DNA from: Granulicella aggregans
Lineage (GTDB): Bacteria; Acidobacteriota; Terriglobia; Terriglobales; Acidobacteriaceae
Direction: 5' to 3'
Assembly (NCBI RefSeq): GCF_014203275.1
Contig: NZ_JACHIP010000004.1
Coordinates: 248,001-312,000, forward strand
DNA length: 64,000 bases
Shown here: positions 26,696 to 39,169 of the stretch, in pieces
How the letters are laid out: every line of letters begins with the position of its first letter
Position numbering within the stretch: the stretch's first letter is position 1
The notes under the pieces: model-generated
What the model saw: the letters and a program-made list of their open reading frames with translations, nothing else
Database searches by the model: none
What the model was told of the DNA's origin: nothing
Program-made: the position numbers and the translations under genes

Positions 26696-29509
26696 ATGCC
26701 ATACCCTCGCACGATTGCTGCGACCTCGCTTTTACTGTTTGCCGTCGCCCACTCCGCAGTTAGCCAGACGGGACGCGGAACGCTGACTGGCTCCGTTCTC
26801 GACGCCCAGGGCGGAGTGCTGCAAGGGGCGCAGATCACGCTCAGCCCAGGAGGCGCGTCGCTGGTCTCGGATTCGACGGGCCAGTTCGCCTTCACCGGCC
26901 TCTCCGCCGGGCAATATGCGGTGACCATCTCGTACGTTGGCTTCAAGACGTCGACCCAGCAGATGACGGTGAATGCGGGACAGTCCGTGCGCGTCTCCGC
27001 GACGCTGGCGGTCGCTTCGAACACGCAGCAGGTCGACGTCTATACAGGGCGCGAGGGTGGCGAGGCGGAGTCGGTCAATCGGACGTTCAACGCGGACAAC
27101 ATCATCAACGTATTGCCGGCGGACATCATCACGAGTCTTCCGAACGCGAACGTGGCGGATGCGATCGGACGGCTTGCGAGCGTGACGCTGGAGCGCGACG
27201 AGGGCGAGGGTAAGTACGTGCAAGTGCGAGGGACTGAGCCTCGTCTGACGAACACGACCATCGACGGGGTCAATATCGCGTCGGCCGAGACGGTTCGCCA
27301 GGTGAAGCTGGATATCATTCCGGCGGACCTGGTGGAGTCGGTGCAGATCAACAAGACGCTGCAGGCGAACATGGAAGGCGACGGCATCGGTGGATCGGTG
27401 GATCTGAGGACCAAGAGCGCAGTTGACCGGCCGACGGCCTATCTTGAATCGACGGGCGGGTATACGCCGATCATCGGCGGGCGCCCGGTTTACTCCTTCG
27501 ACGGGACACTGGGGAGGCGGTTCCTCGAAGGCAAGAAGTTGGGCATCCTGGCTGGGGCATCGTACGACTGGAACGGTCGCGGCATCAACGACGTTGAACC
27601 GGGTCCCATCTATCTCGGTGGCTATGACGAGCGTGATTATCGCTACTACCGCAACCGCTTCGGTGTGGCTGGGACGGTCGACTATCGGTTCAACGAGACG
27701 TCCAGCATCTATCTGAAGGGTCTCTACGCGCTCTTCCACAACTATGGGGACCGCTGGGACTATAGCCAGACGACCGCGTTTCAGGCGGACTTCTCGCCTG
27801 CTCCTGGTACAGGGAATGTGAGCTTCGGAGCTCAGATTCGCCGCCCGGTACAGGACCTTGGCAGTATTCAGCTTGGCGGACGGCATGTGATTGCGCAGTC
27901 GCTGTTTTCGTGGGATGTGGAGAGCTCGGTCGGCCGGACGCGCGACAAGGGATATGCGAACGCGAGCTTCGCTCCTACGGCGGACTCAAGTCTGAACAAC
28001 TTTACTTACTCGCTGGACAACTCGAATCCTCTGGTGCCGCGGCTGACCGCGCAGGGCGTGAACATCTACGATCCTTCGCAGTATGTTTACACGGGTGAGG
28101 AAATCAACAACTACTACAACCCTGAGGTCGACCTGGGGTTTGGCGGGTCGCTGGCGACCAGCTACACGTTGGGCAACCATGCTGGCGTCATCGAAGTGGG
28201 AGGCCGCTTCCGCAACGTGCATAAGTTCGCCAACCAGGATGACATCTATACGGTGCCGGCGGGGGATGCCCCGCTGCTGTCGAGTCTTGTGGGTGACTTC
28301 ACGGACCCGAACTACTACTCGGGTAGCTACAAGTTCGGACCGACCGCCTCCTTCGACAAGGTCAGCGCCTACGTAGCGGGAAATCCTCAGATCGCGGACC
28401 CCAACAACCCTGACGTACTTGGCTCGAACTTCGACTTCAACGAGAAGGTCTCCGCCGGGTACGTGATGAATACGATCAACCTCAACAAGTTCCGCATCGT
28501 CGGCGGCCTGCGATTTGAGGAGACGAGCGACAGGGACAATGGCACGACGGTTCCCGGGGCACCCAACATTGCCAATAACGGGTCGTATCTGAGCGTGCTG
28601 CCTAGCGTCTCGGTGCGTTACGGATTTACGCCTTCTACCGGCCTGCGGCTGGTCTATGGCCGTGGGCTTTCGCGGCCGGACTTCGCCGACCTGGTCTCGT
28701 TTGCGACGGTCTCGCCGGGTGGGGTGCGGACGACGTCGAGCATCGGCAATCCGAACCTGAAGGCCGAGCACGCCGACAACTTTGACGTGCTGTATGAGCA
28801 GAACCTGAACGGTGTCGGTCTTCTGCAGGCGGGCGGATTCTACAAGCGGCTTACCACGCCTATTGTTGCGCTCAATACGACGCTGAGCGATGGCACGATT
28901 CAGTCGCAGCCGCAGAATGCGGGAAGCGCGTTCGACTACGGCTTCGAGATCGCTTACCAGCAGCACTTCACCTGGCTGCCCGGACTGCTGGGCGGTGCGG
29001 GGGTCTCGGCGAACTATGGCTACACGTCATCGCGCGTAACGTGGCCGGCGCAGGTCCTGGTGACCGCACCTGATGGCAGCACACAGCTGAACATCGACCG
29101 CACCGACCACCCGCGGTTGCTGCGCCAGGCTCCGCATACGTGGAATCTGAGCCCGACCTACGACCGCAAGCGACTCTCGGTGCGTCTGGGGCTGAGCTAC
29201 AACGATGCCAACATCTTCGCCTATAACTACTCGGACTCGAACGCGAGCGGAGCGTTCGACCCGACGACCGGCTCAGGTGGCGGCTTCAAGGGACCCAACG
29301 GAGACCTGTATCTCAACTCGCATCTCCAGGTGGACCTGCAGGGAACGTATCGGCTGCCGATGGGCTTTACCGCGGTTGCCTATGGCCTGAACCTGAACAA
29401 CGAAGTCTTCGGGTTCTACCAGGGTAGCAACGAGAACCCGGTGCAACGCGAGTTCTACAAGCCGACCTTCGGCGGCGGTCTACGCTGGTCACCACGCAGT
29501 AATAAGTAG
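26696..29509 (+). CDS. TonB-dependent receptor (carboxypeptidase-like domain type)
   Basis: An outer-membrane receptor of 937 residues. Start ATG 26696 has AAGGAG upstream; the frame opens earlier at 26663. A signal peptide ends near ASQTG and is followed by a carboxypeptidase regulatory-like beta-sandwich (GTLTGSVLDAQGGVLQGAQI). The plug has VQVRGTEPRLTNTTIDGVNI and QINKTLQANMEGDGIGGSVD, which match the TIGR01782-type receptors of Caulobacter and Xanthomonas that take up carbohydrates or other large substrates. The C-terminus ends on charged residues after LRWSPRSNK. A strong terminator follows. The substrate is unknown. Confidence 0.9.
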   Translation: MPYPRTIAATSLLLFAVAHSAVSQTGRGTLTGSVLDAQGGVLQGAQITLSPGGASLVSDSTGQFAFTGLSAGQYAVTISYVGFKTSTQQMTVNAGQSVRVSATLAVASNTQQVDVYTGREGGEAESVNRTFNADNIINVLPADIITSLPNANVADAIGRLASVTLERDEGEGKYVQVRGTEPRLTNTTIDGVNIASAETVRQVKLDIIPADLVESVQINKTLQANMEGDGIGGSVDLRTKSAVDRPTAYLESTGGYTPIIGGRPVYSFDGTLGRRFLEGKKLGILAGASYDWNGRGINDVEPGPIYLGGYDERDYRYYRNRFGVAGTVDYRFNETSSIYLKGLYALFHNYGDRWDYSQTTAFQADFSPAPGTGNVSFGAQIRRPVQDLGSIQLGGRHVIAQSLFSWDVESSVGRTRDKGYANASFAPTADSSLNNFTYSLDNSNPLVPRLTAQGVNIYDPSQYVYTGEEINNYYNPEVDLGFGGSLATSYTLGNHAGVIEVGGRFRNVHKFANQDDIYTVPAGDAPLLSSLVGDFTDPNYYSGSYKFGPTASFDKVSAYVAGNPQIADPNNPDVLGSNFDFNEKVSAGYVMNTINLNKFRIVGGLRFEETSDRDNGTTVPGAPNIANNGSYLSVLPSVSVRYGFTPSTGLRLVYGRGLSRPDFADLVSFATVSPGGVRTTSSIGNPNLKAEHADNFDVLYEQNLNGVGLLQAGGFYKRLTTPIVALNTTLSDGTIQSQPQNAGSAFDYGFEIAYQQHFTWLPGLLGGAGVSANYGYTSSRVTWPAQVLVTAPDGSTQLNIDRTDHPRLLRQAPHTWNLSPTYDRKRLSVRLGLSYNDANIFAYNYSDSNASGAFDPTTGSGGGFKGPNGDLYLNSHLQVDLQGTYRLPMGFTAVAYGLNLNNEVFGFYQGSNENPVQREFYKPTFGGGLRWSPRSNK

Positions 29510-29534
29510 TTCGCTCCAGAGCAACTCAGCAGGG

Positions 29535-29573
29535 CAGAGGCGTGCCAGACATTCGGCACGCCTCTGTTTTTTT
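29535..29573 (+). terminator. rho-independent terminator
   Basis: A perfect 12-base-pair stem CAGAGGCGTGCC (29535-29546) / GGCACGCCTCTG (29555-29566) with an 8-base loop, followed by seven T. It ends the TonB receptor gene at 26696-29509. Confidence 0.9.
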
Positions 29574-29623
29574 GAATGCGATGGTGGTGTCGTACAGGTT
29601 GGCTCGGCAAATAGAATCTCTCC

Positions 29624-31024
29624 ATGCGAATTCTTCCACTTCTGCTGCTTGTTCCGGCGCTATGCACTTCTGTCCACCCCGCGCTTTGCGCGTCTCCCGA
29701 GATGACGCCGACGTTGCGCTCGATGATCGACGCCGCAGCGAACAAGGTGCTGGCCGATACCGGAGTTCCGAGCGCTGCGGTGGGCATCGTGATCGACGGG
29801 AAGATCGTGCTGACGACGGCTTATGGCGATGCGCGCTTGTCTCCGTCCTTGAAGGCGACGGGCGCGATGGCTTATCCCGTTGGATCGATCTCGAAGCAGT
29901 TCACGGCGAGTGCGGTTCTGCTGCTGCAGCAGGATGGGAAGCTGACGCTCGACGATACGGTCAGCAAGTTTTTTCCGGAGCTGACGCGGGCGAACGAGGT
30001 GACGATTCGCGAGCTGCTCTCACATACGAGCGGCTACGAAGACTATGCGCCACAGGACTACACCATCCCGGAGTGGACGAAGCCGACCAGGCCGATCGAC
30101 GTGGTGCACAAGTGGGCGGAGAAGCCGCTGGACTTCGATCCGGGGACGCAGTGGCAGTACAGCAATACGAACTTTGTGCTGGCCGCGCTGATCGTCGAGA
30201 AGGCGAGTGGGATGCCGTTCGCGGAGTTTCTGAAGACACGGGTGCTGGAGCCAGCGGGGATCAAGGACGCGTTGAACTTGAATGTCGATCAGGCAAAGGT
30301 GAAGCCGACGGGATACATGCGGAACGCGCTGGGGCCGCTGCGTCCGGCGATATTAGAAGCGCCCGGATGGTACTTCGGCGATGGTGACCTGGCGATGCCG
30401 GTGGCGAGCCTGCTGACGTGGGACATTACGCTGATGAATCGAAGTGTGCTCGCGCCGAAGAGCTATGACGACTTCTTCGCCGACGTGCGGTTGAAGGACG
30501 GCAAGCCGACGGGGTATGGGCTGGGCGTGGATGTGCGCGTCCGCAATGGACATAGGGAGATTGAGCACTCGGGCGAGGTGGGTGGATTTGTTGCGGAGAA
30601 CGTCGTTCTGCCGGACGACCGGATCGCGATTGCGGTGCTGACGAATCAGGAGGCGAGCTCTGCGGCAAGTCAGATTGCGAAGGCGATTACGCCGATGCTG
30701 CTGCCTTCACGGGCAGCTGCCGTGGACGAAGGAGGCGCCGATGCACAGGCGAAGATCATCCTTCAAGGGCTTGCAATGGGGCAGATCAATCGCGCACTGT
30801 TCACCGATGATTGCAACTTTTACTTCTCGCAGGAGGCGATTGATGACTTCAAATCAAGCCTGTCACCGCTCGGGAAAATTACAGAGGTGACGCAGCGCTC
30901 CAAGGAACTGCGCGGGGGAATGACCTTCCGGGCATTTACGGTGAAGTTTGGAGAGAAGACGGTGACGCTGACGATTTATACACAGGCGGATGGGAAGCTG
31001 GAACAGTTTCTTATTGAGCCCTGA
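29624..31024 (+). CDS. exported beta-lactamase-family serine hydrolase
   Basis: A penicillin-binding-protein/class C beta-lactamase fold hydrolase of 466 residues with a signal peptide (MRILPLLLLVPAL...). The three catalytic motifs are present: S88-I-S-K91 (SxxK), Y179-S-N181 (YxN) and H315-S-G317 (HxG, replacing the KTG of classic beta-lactamases). A C-terminal domain of about 110 residues follows. Members cleave esters, D-amino acid peptides or, less often, beta-lactams; the HSG form is common in esterase-like members, so it need not give antibiotic resistance. The gene follows the receptor and its terminator. Confidence 0.9.
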   Translation: MRILPLLLLVPALCTSVHPALCASPEMTPTLRSMIDAAANKVLADTGVPSAAVGIVIDGKIVLTTAYGDARLSPSLKATGAMAYPVGSISKQFTASAVLLLQQDGKLTLDDTVSKFFPELTRANEVTIRELLSHTSGYEDYAPQDYTIPEWTKPTRPIDVVHKWAEKPLDFDPGTQWQYSNTNFVLAALIVEKASGMPFAEFLKTRVLEPAGIKDALNLNVDQAKVKPTGYMRNALGPLRPAILEAPGWYFGDGDLAMPVASLLTWDITLMNRSVLAPKSYDDFFADVRLKDGKPTGYGLGVDVRVRNGHREIEHSGEVGGFVAENVVLPDDRIAIAVLTNQEASSAASQIAKAITPMLLPSRAAAVDEGGADAQAKIILQGLAMGQINRALFTDDCNFYFSQEAIDDFKSSLSPLGKITEVTQRSKELRGGMTFRAFTVKFGEKTVTLTIYTQADGKLEQFLIEP

Positions 31025-31133
31025 GGATGGTATCCACTCTTGCTTGGCGAAGCCGGTCACTCTTAAGTGAACTTTGCAGTGGTCTCCTCTTGACGACCGG
31101 AGTTGTCATGGACAAGAGTGCGGCAGAGTGACG

Positions 31134-32207
31134 ATGAGGTGTTTCCGCTACATCAACTATGATAAGAGTGATCTTCAGCCCAGAATGAGATTCCACCGCA
31201 TTGAGAACCCAGCGTCGCCAGACGAGACTCAGATAGCCTCGCTCCTTGAGTCTGGCGTAGAAGTTGTAGTGCTTCAATTTTCGAACTCAGCCGCTTATGA
31301 CGAGATGGCCCTGCGCAAAGTGAACGCGATGTGCGAACGCTTTGGTGCGAGATTGAATGTCAGGTTTTACGGTCATTACGGTTCAGAATTTGACTGTCAA
31401 ACTCTTCGCCATCTTCCGTTGGTTCGATCTCTCAATATCGACTGCTTAACGGACGCAGTTCACTTGGAGTTTCTAGATGAGCTTGCTTGGTTGGAGGAGT
31501 TCGCTTTCGGTGTTTTTAGAGCTAATTTTCCACGGCTGTTGGGGAGCAAAGCTCTAAGACGGCTCAGAAGGCTTGTACTGGCACCGACGCACAAGAATGA
31601 CATTGATCTTGCACCAATGGAGTCTTACGCTCAACTCGAAGAGCTCTTCATCAACGGGCATACTCGCCATATTGAGTCGATAGCAACTCTGCCTAGACTG
31701 CAAAAGCTTTCCTTAGGCGGGATTGGGAAGAAGAAGTCGCTTTCGTTCATCAAATCAATCGCGTCATTGAAAGCTCTGACGTACATTTTGGGTGGTCGGC
31801 TGAACGTTGATGATTTAGCTCATGACGGTTTAGAGCGACTTGAAATCCTGAGAGTCCTCGGGTTGTCTGAGATCAACGTAGCGCTGTTTCCGAAGCTGGA
31901 GCGTTTGACTGTTGAAGATCAGCTGAGATTAAACGAGTTAGACATCCGTCCATTGACCAAGCTTCAGCGGCTTTCCGTCTTCAACTGCAAAAGGCTCACA
32001 CATGTAGTCGGTATCGACGATGCCGACTCGTTAGAAAGCCTCCGCATTGGGATGACAAATGTCGAGCTTAGCGAAATTCTGAATCGCCTTCCGGCGAGCG
32101 TTAAAGCGCTAACGCTCCACAGCCCCAGCAAAGCGATTGACGACAAACTTCAACTACGTGTTGCGTCACTGGGCCTTCCGGGTGCCTATTACACCGGTGC
32201 ATTCTAG
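31134..32207 (+). CDS. leucine-rich-repeat-like hypothetical protein
   Basis: A 357-residue protein with a repeated leucine pattern in the second half (PLVRSLNIDCLTDAV, LEELFINGHTRHI, LQKLSLGGIGKKKS, LEILRVLGLSEINV, LQRLSVFNCKRLTHV, LESLRIGMTNVELS). This is the solenoid pattern of leucine-rich repeats, which bind proteins. There is no signal peptide or membrane segment, so it is probably cytoplasmic. The ATG at 31134 is chosen over a frame open to 31074 because the residues before it look random. GC is clearly lower than in the flanking genes (about 48 percent by eye), suggesting horizontal transfer. No partner gene is seen. Confidence 0.6.
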   Translation: MRCFRYINYDKSDLQPRMRFHRIENPASPDETQIASLLESGVEVVVLQFSNSAAYDEMALRKVNAMCERFGARLNVRFYGHYGSEFDCQTLRHLPLVRSLNIDCLTDAVHLEFLDELAWLEEFAFGVFRANFPRLLGSKALRRLRRLVLAPTHKNDIDLAPMESYAQLEELFINGHTRHIESIATLPRLQKLSLGGIGKKKSLSFIKSIASLKALTYILGGRLNVDDLAHDGLERLEILRVLGLSEINVALFPKLERLTVEDQLRLNELDIRPLTKLQRLSVFNCKRLTHVVGIDDADSLESLRIGMTNVELSEILNRLPASVKALTLHSPSKAIDDKLQLRVASLGLPGAYYTGAF

Positions 32208-32367
32208 CTTTGTAGTCACTTAGACACGCCCTCTAAGCGGTACCAGGTCATCTGGTCTTCCCTGAAACGGACGACTCGGCGCGGTAAAGCATTGCGCCTT
32301 GAAAATGGGATTTCACCAGCTTCAACCTATAGCTGCTGTCCTAAAGACTGCAATGGCGGTCACCTGG

Positions 32368-32411
32368 AGTGAGATATGGGGGCGCTACCAGCACCGCCAT
32401 ATCTCACTTTT
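32368..32411 (+). terminator. terminator-like stem-loop
   Basis: A 12-base-pair stem AGTGAGATATGG (32368-32379) / CCATATCTCACT (32397-32408) with a 17-base loop, followed by TTT. It lies between the convergent LRR-like gene and acnA and would serve the plus strand. The T-run is short. Confidence 0.6.
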
Positions 32412-32420
32412 GGAAGTGGA

Positions 32421-35315
<2,895 letters not shown>

Positions 35316-35728
35316 TGCGAGTCTCTCCTGAACTTCTGCGCTCTTAATTATGAGCGGGAATGATGAAGTTGGGTGGGCGGCCCCTCGGTGAGAAGGGGAT
35401 ATCTGAAATTTGCAGGCGGTGCGATCGATTGGGAGGGAGTGGGTCTGCGCGGCGAAGCGCCGGCGAGATGCAGGTCAGCGACCCCGGTCGGGGCGACCGT
35501 GGCGAAATCGCTTGGTTCGAATCGTACCGTTCATTCCAGCCTCGCTCCAGATCAGCATAACTCCAGTTGTGGCCGGTGCGAAAGTACGGGCCATGGTGCC
35601 CGCGGAACTCTTATTTGCGGATGGGGTTCTCTTCTCCGGCGGAGTGGAAGGAAAGAATTCACCTCCCTGTCTCGCCGTGAGAGAACGCATGTGCATCTCA
35701 CAGAATTGCGTAGGAGAAAGAGAGAACG
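35316..35728. other. intergenic region between divergent acnA and lipoprotein gene
   Basis: These 413 bases should carry the divergent promoters of acnA and the WXXGXW lipoprotein. I see no coding frame with support. A small stem CCCCT (35381-35385) / AGGGG (35394-35398) with an 8-base loop lies 66 bases from the acnA start; its function is unknown. Reading frames spanning the region are shadows. Confidence 0.45.
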
Positions 35729-37528
35729 ATGAGCCTCACAAATATCTCGAACTGGCAGTTACCTTCCCGAAGCTCTCTGTTTCCCCGGCTTGCGCTGGGT
35801 GCCGCGCTGGTGTCGATGACCCTCGCGGGCTGCAAGAGTTCGACTACTGCGAATCCGGCCGATAGCAGCACTGCGGTCAACCCAAACGACCCGAATGCTC
35901 CCGATCCGACTGCAGCGAACTCGGCTCCGGTCGACCAGTCGGGAACCCAAACAGCGGCGCAGGCGCCTGCGCAGGGACCTACGCAGGTGGCGGGCTATTC
36001 GCAGCAGGCTCAGCCAACTCAGCAGGCCTATTCAAGCCCTGCTCCGGTTGAGCGCCGGGCTCCATCCTCCAGCAGGCAGGCAGATCCGGGATATAACCAG
36101 GGATACTCCGATCAGAACTCCGGCCAGAACTACAACGACGACTACGACGCTGAGACCGGCTATAACGCGACTCTGGATGCATTGTCCGCACCTCAGCCGC
36201 CGCCGCCGCTACCAACCTACGAGCAGCCAGAGGCCCCCGATCCTAACTATCTTTGGACCCCGGGCTACTGGAGCTACGCTCCTCAGGGCTATTACTGGGT
36301 TCCGGGAGCCTGGGCGCAGCCGCCTTACACGGGCGCGCTATGGACCCCCGGCTACTGGGGTGGATATGGCAACGGCTACCGCTATCATCGCGGATTCTGG
36401 GCCGCGCATATCGGCTTCTATGGCGGAATCAACTATGGTTTCGGATATTTCGGTACCGGATACCAGGGCGGGTACTGGAACGGCGACAACTTCTACTACA
36501 ACCGCGAGTGCAATCGCGTGAATGACCGGGCGATCCGCAACGTCTACCAGCGGAACGTGGTGATCAACAACACGGTCATCAACAACACGACAATCAACAA
36601 TAGAACAGTCAATAACGTGAGCTACAACGGCGGACGAGGCGGGATTCAGGTGCGGCCGCGTCCTGCGGAGATTGCCGTATTGCGCGAGCAGCGTGTCGCT
36701 CCGATGCAGGCGCAGATCCAACACCAGCAGCAGGCTGCCGGAAACCGGCAGCAGTTCTTCGCGGAGAATAAGGGACGTCCAGCCATGGTAGCTGCTGTAC
36801 AGCCGCTGCACGCTGACCGGGGCATAGTAGCTCCAGCGCACACGACAGCGCAGATCAACCGCGCGCTTCCGGTGCAGCAGCAGTTACGGCAGGAGCAACA
36901 ATTTGCTCACCCTGTGGCAGCGCCCGCGAACAATGCAGCGCGCCCAGTTCCTGGCGCAGCACCGAACCAGGCAAACAACAAGGTTGTGCCGAACCAGCAG
37001 CAGAGACAGCCAACACCACAGCCAACACAGCAGAATCGTCCTGGAAGTTTTAACAACAATCAGCAGAATCATGCGGTCCAGCCGGTTCGGCCAAACCAGC
37101 CGCAGAATCAGGTCACTCAACCTGCAAACCGTTCCACCGCGCAGGCACCAGTTCGTCAGGTGGCACCGCAGCAGCCTGCACGACCGCAGGAGCAGCAGAG
37201 GGCGGTTCCTCAGCGGCCAGCGCCTGCGCAGCAGCCTGCACGGCCGCAGGTGCAACCTGCCAGACCGCAGCCGCAGCCTGCGAGACCACAGACGCAGCCT
37301 GCTAGACCACAGCCGCAGACGGTGCGGCCACAGCCACAACCGGCAGTCAGACCGCAGCCCCAGGTGCAGCAACCAAGGCCACAGCCGCAGGTACAACAGG
37401 CGCGTCCGCAGCCGCAAGCACAGCAGCAAAGGTCTCAGCCGCAGTCCCATCCTGAGGCGCAGCAGCCGCATCCTGCTGCACCTCAATCTCATCCCGAACC
37501 GCATAATGAACCACACGGCCACCGGTAG
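35729..37528 (+). CDS. WXXGXW-repeat lipoprotein with Pro/Gln/Arg-rich tail
   Basis: A 599-residue lipoprotein. The lipobox LAGC35 follows a hydrophobic segment, so it is anchored by a lipid in the outer envelope. After a Pro/Gln/Ala-rich linker, a small folded region holds repeated WTPGYW (176-181, 205-210) and WVPGAW motifs, the YXWGXW family pattern, and an Asn/Tyr-rich piece with NNTVINNTTINN. The last 250 residues are low-complexity Pro, Gln, Arg and Ala, ending in RPQPQ-type repeats and a His-rich tip (PEPHNEPHGHR). Proteins like this are common in Acidobacteria and may be cell-surface or stress related; no activity is known. A strong terminator follows. Confidence 0.85.
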   Translation: MSLTNISNWQLPSRSSLFPRLALGAALVSMTLAGCKSSTTANPADSSTAVNPNDPNAPDPTAANSAPVDQSGTQTAAQAPAQGPTQVAGYSQQAQPTQQAYSSPAPVERRAPSSSRQADPGYNQGYSDQNSGQNYNDDYDAETGYNATLDALSAPQPPPPLPTYEQPEAPDPNYLWTPGYWSYAPQGYYWVPGAWAQPPYTGALWTPGYWGGYGNGYRYHRGFWAAHIGFYGGINYGFGYFGTGYQGGYWNGDNFYYNRECNRVNDRAIRNVYQRNVVINNTVINNTTINNRTVNNVSYNGGRGGIQVRPRPAEIAVLREQRVAPMQAQIQHQQQAAGNRQQFFAENKGRPAMVAAVQPLHADRGIVAPAHTTAQINRALPVQQQLRQEQQFAHPVAAPANNAARPVPGAAPNQANNKVVPNQQQRQPTPQPTQQNRPGSFNNNQQNHAVQPVRPNQPQNQVTQPANRSTAQAPVRQVAPQQPARPQEQQRAVPQRPAPAQQPARPQVQPARPQPQPARPQTQPARPQPQTVRPQPQPAVRPQPQVQQPRPQPQVQQARPQPQAQQQRSQPQSHPEAQQPHPAAPQSHPEPHNEPHGHR

Positions 37529-37548
37529 AGAGTTTCCTCCTGAAAACA

Positions 37549-37591
37549 GCTGGAACGGGGTAGATCATTTCCCCGTTCCAGCATTTTTTTT
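37549..37591 (+). terminator. rho-independent terminator
   Basis: A 12-base-pair stem GCTGGAACGGGG (37549-37560) / CCCCGTTCCAGC (37571-37582), 10-base loop, then A and eight T. It ends the WXXGXW lipoprotein gene. Confidence 0.9.
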
Positions 37592-37656
37592 GGACTCGGC
37601 GGGCCGGGCTTCAGGGCACGAGCATCCAATTGATGAGCGATGTGAGGTGAACTGTG

Positions 37657-38223
37657 ATGCTTTGGAGACCGGGAGTGATATTGCGGTTCGTTGTCCTGAT
37701 GGCGATGGCGGAAGTTGTCGTGCAGCCCGGGGTAAGCCAAACTGCCGCACAGGCAAACGTCGCGCCAGACCAGGCTTCATCGTCCGTGTCGCCCGCCGCG
37801 CCTTCGGACGGAAACACACCTAAAGCCCGCCGCAGGGCAAACCGCAGGGCGCGGAGACGCTACGCTCCTACGGCAACGGCGTCGCCAACTCCAGACTTGC
37901 AGACGGTCGCACCAGATGCAGCACAGCGAAGCCGGGATGCCCAGATTCTTGCGCAGCAGAAGGCGCAGTCAGCGGAGATCGCACGCCAGAACGCAATCAC
38001 GACGGGTAACGTTGTGAAGGAGCGCGAGGCGCAGCAGGCAGAGCCCAGGATTCAGGATGCGCCGGGGCCGGGATCGCAACCGCTGGCGGGTGATCCCGCG
38101 GTACAGCCCACGGCAACCAGCGAAACTCCGCGCATCCAAGATGCTCCCGGCCCCGCGCAGACGCTACCCCAGGCACCTCCTGCTCAGACTCCGGCTACGC
38201 AGCAGACAGCGCCTCAGAAGTAG
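37657..38223 (+). CDS. exported Pro/Ala/Gln-rich hypothetical protein
   Basis: A 188-residue protein with a signal peptide (WRPGVILRFVVLMAMAEVVV), then an Arg-rich patch (KARRRANRRARRRY) and a Pro/Gln/Ala-rich remainder. The octapeptide RIQDAPGP occurs twice, about 40 residues apart. The start is ATG 37657, with GAGGTG close upstream; a GTG at 37654 is also possible. No fold is predicted by eye. It resembles the low-complexity tail of the preceding lipoprotein and may be a spacer-like envelope protein. Unknown function. Confidence 0.55.
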   Translation: MLWRPGVILRFVVLMAMAEVVVQPGVSQTAAQANVAPDQASSSVSPAAPSDGNTPKARRRANRRARRRYAPTATASPTPDLQTVAPDAAQRSRDAQILAQQKAQSAEIARQNAITTGNVVKEREAQQAEPRIQDAPGPGSQPLAGDPAVQPTATSETPRIQDAPGPAQTLPQAPPAQTPATQQTAPQK

Positions 38224-38230
38224 ACCAACG

Positions 38231-38279
38231 AAAAAGCGAAATGCGGCGCGTCTCTCCACTTGACTCGGTCGAGATGACG
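38231..38279 (+). repeat. intergenic repeat family A, copy 3
   Basis: The segment AAAAAGCGAAATGCGGCGCG, then TCTCTCCACTTGACTCGG and ending TCGAGATGACG, matches copies at 8604-8656 and 23754-23822 with small changes. It lies between a plus-strand gene end and the convergent GYF-domain gene. Confidence 0.65.
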
Positions 38280-38301
38280 AAGCTTCGCGGCTGACTGCGG
38301 C

Positions 38302-39009
38302 CTAGCGATTGAACTGCTGGTGGCGCATAGCCTGCTTGATTTCGTTAATACGGTTCAACTGTGACTGGATGTAGAGGCCGCCGAAGAAGAAGGTAAGGAC
38401 TGCGCTCATGCGGAAGCCGATAGGTTCGACCGTGTTGAAGTGTTCTTCGAGCGAGTTCTTCATGTTAAAGCGGGCCATCAGGCGTAGCGCCCACGCGATG
38501 ATTCCGAGAAGGCTAAGGCCAAAATTGCTGTGGTATTCGGTGTGGTGCATCATCGCGATGTAAATGGGGATCGACAGGCCGGTATTCAGGAACAGCAGGC
38601 CGTATCCGCCGATGTAGTAGAGCATGGCCTGGCTGTTCGGTTGGACACGTTTCATCCAGGCCGAGAGGATAAAGTTCCAGACGATCTGGAAGATTCCGAA
38701 TGTGATGATATCGAGGACGAATACCAGGCCCCAGTGAAGATTCGGCGGGTCAGGGTATTCCATAACTGGAGCATAGGTCGGCTGAGGCGCGTAGGCCGGT
38801 TGATATGCGGGATCGGCGGCGGGAACCGAGGGCTGGACGGAGGGAACGCCCGATGGGTTCAGGGTCTGCGCGACGGTCGCCCACTCGGGCATCTCGTCGC
38901 CCTTGGCCATGTCGGTGAGCAGAACGTGGCCGGACTCTACGTAGCGCTTCAGGTCGGCGAGGGTGTAGGGGCCGTAGGTCTGTCCGCCGCGGCTGATCTG
39001 GTAAACCAT
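38302..39009 (-). CDS. GYF-2/DUF4234-like membrane protein
   Basis: A 235-residue membrane protein. The start ATG 39009 has GGAG upstream; the frame is open further to 39096. The N-terminal 60 residues form a GYF-like domain (YQISRGGQTYGPYTLADLKR), a small module that binds proline-rich sequences. A Pro/Ala/Gln/Tyr linker follows, then about four hydrophobic segments (LVFVLDIITFGIFQIVWNFI, YYIGGYGLLFLNTGLSI) that resemble DUF4234. The pairing of a ligand-binding GYF module with a membrane anchor suggests an envelope or sensory role, but nothing specific. It is near Pro-rich protein genes, which may be coincidence. Confidence 0.7.
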   Translation of the reverse strand: MVYQISRGGQTYGPYTLADLKRYVESGHVLLTDMAKGDEMPEWATVAQTLNPSGVPSVQPSVPAADPAYQPAYAPQPTYAPVMEYPDPPNLHWGLVFVLDIITFGIFQIVWNFILSAWMKRVQPNSQAMLYYIGGYGLLFLNTGLSIPIYIAMMHHTEYHSNFGLSLLGIIAWALRLMARFNMKNSLEEHFNTVEPIGFRMSAVLTFFFGGLYIQSQLNRINEIKQAMRHQQFNR

Positions 39010-39169
39010 GAACGCTCCTTGAATATTCTGGAAGATCGGGTGGAGATCCTCTGCGCACGGAAGAGCGCGGGTAAGCGTTTTTCTCGTGGCAATCAAACCG
39101 ATGAGAACACGGCTATCGCGATCCGCACAACTGCCATTGAAACAGCAAAGCGGCTACACTCTTATTCCT

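Noticed and set aside
36338..37522. Minus-strand frames across the WXXGXW lipoprotein gene
   Set aside because: They give Leu/Arg-rich sequence from reading repeated Pro/Gln/Arg codons backward, and have no start signal.
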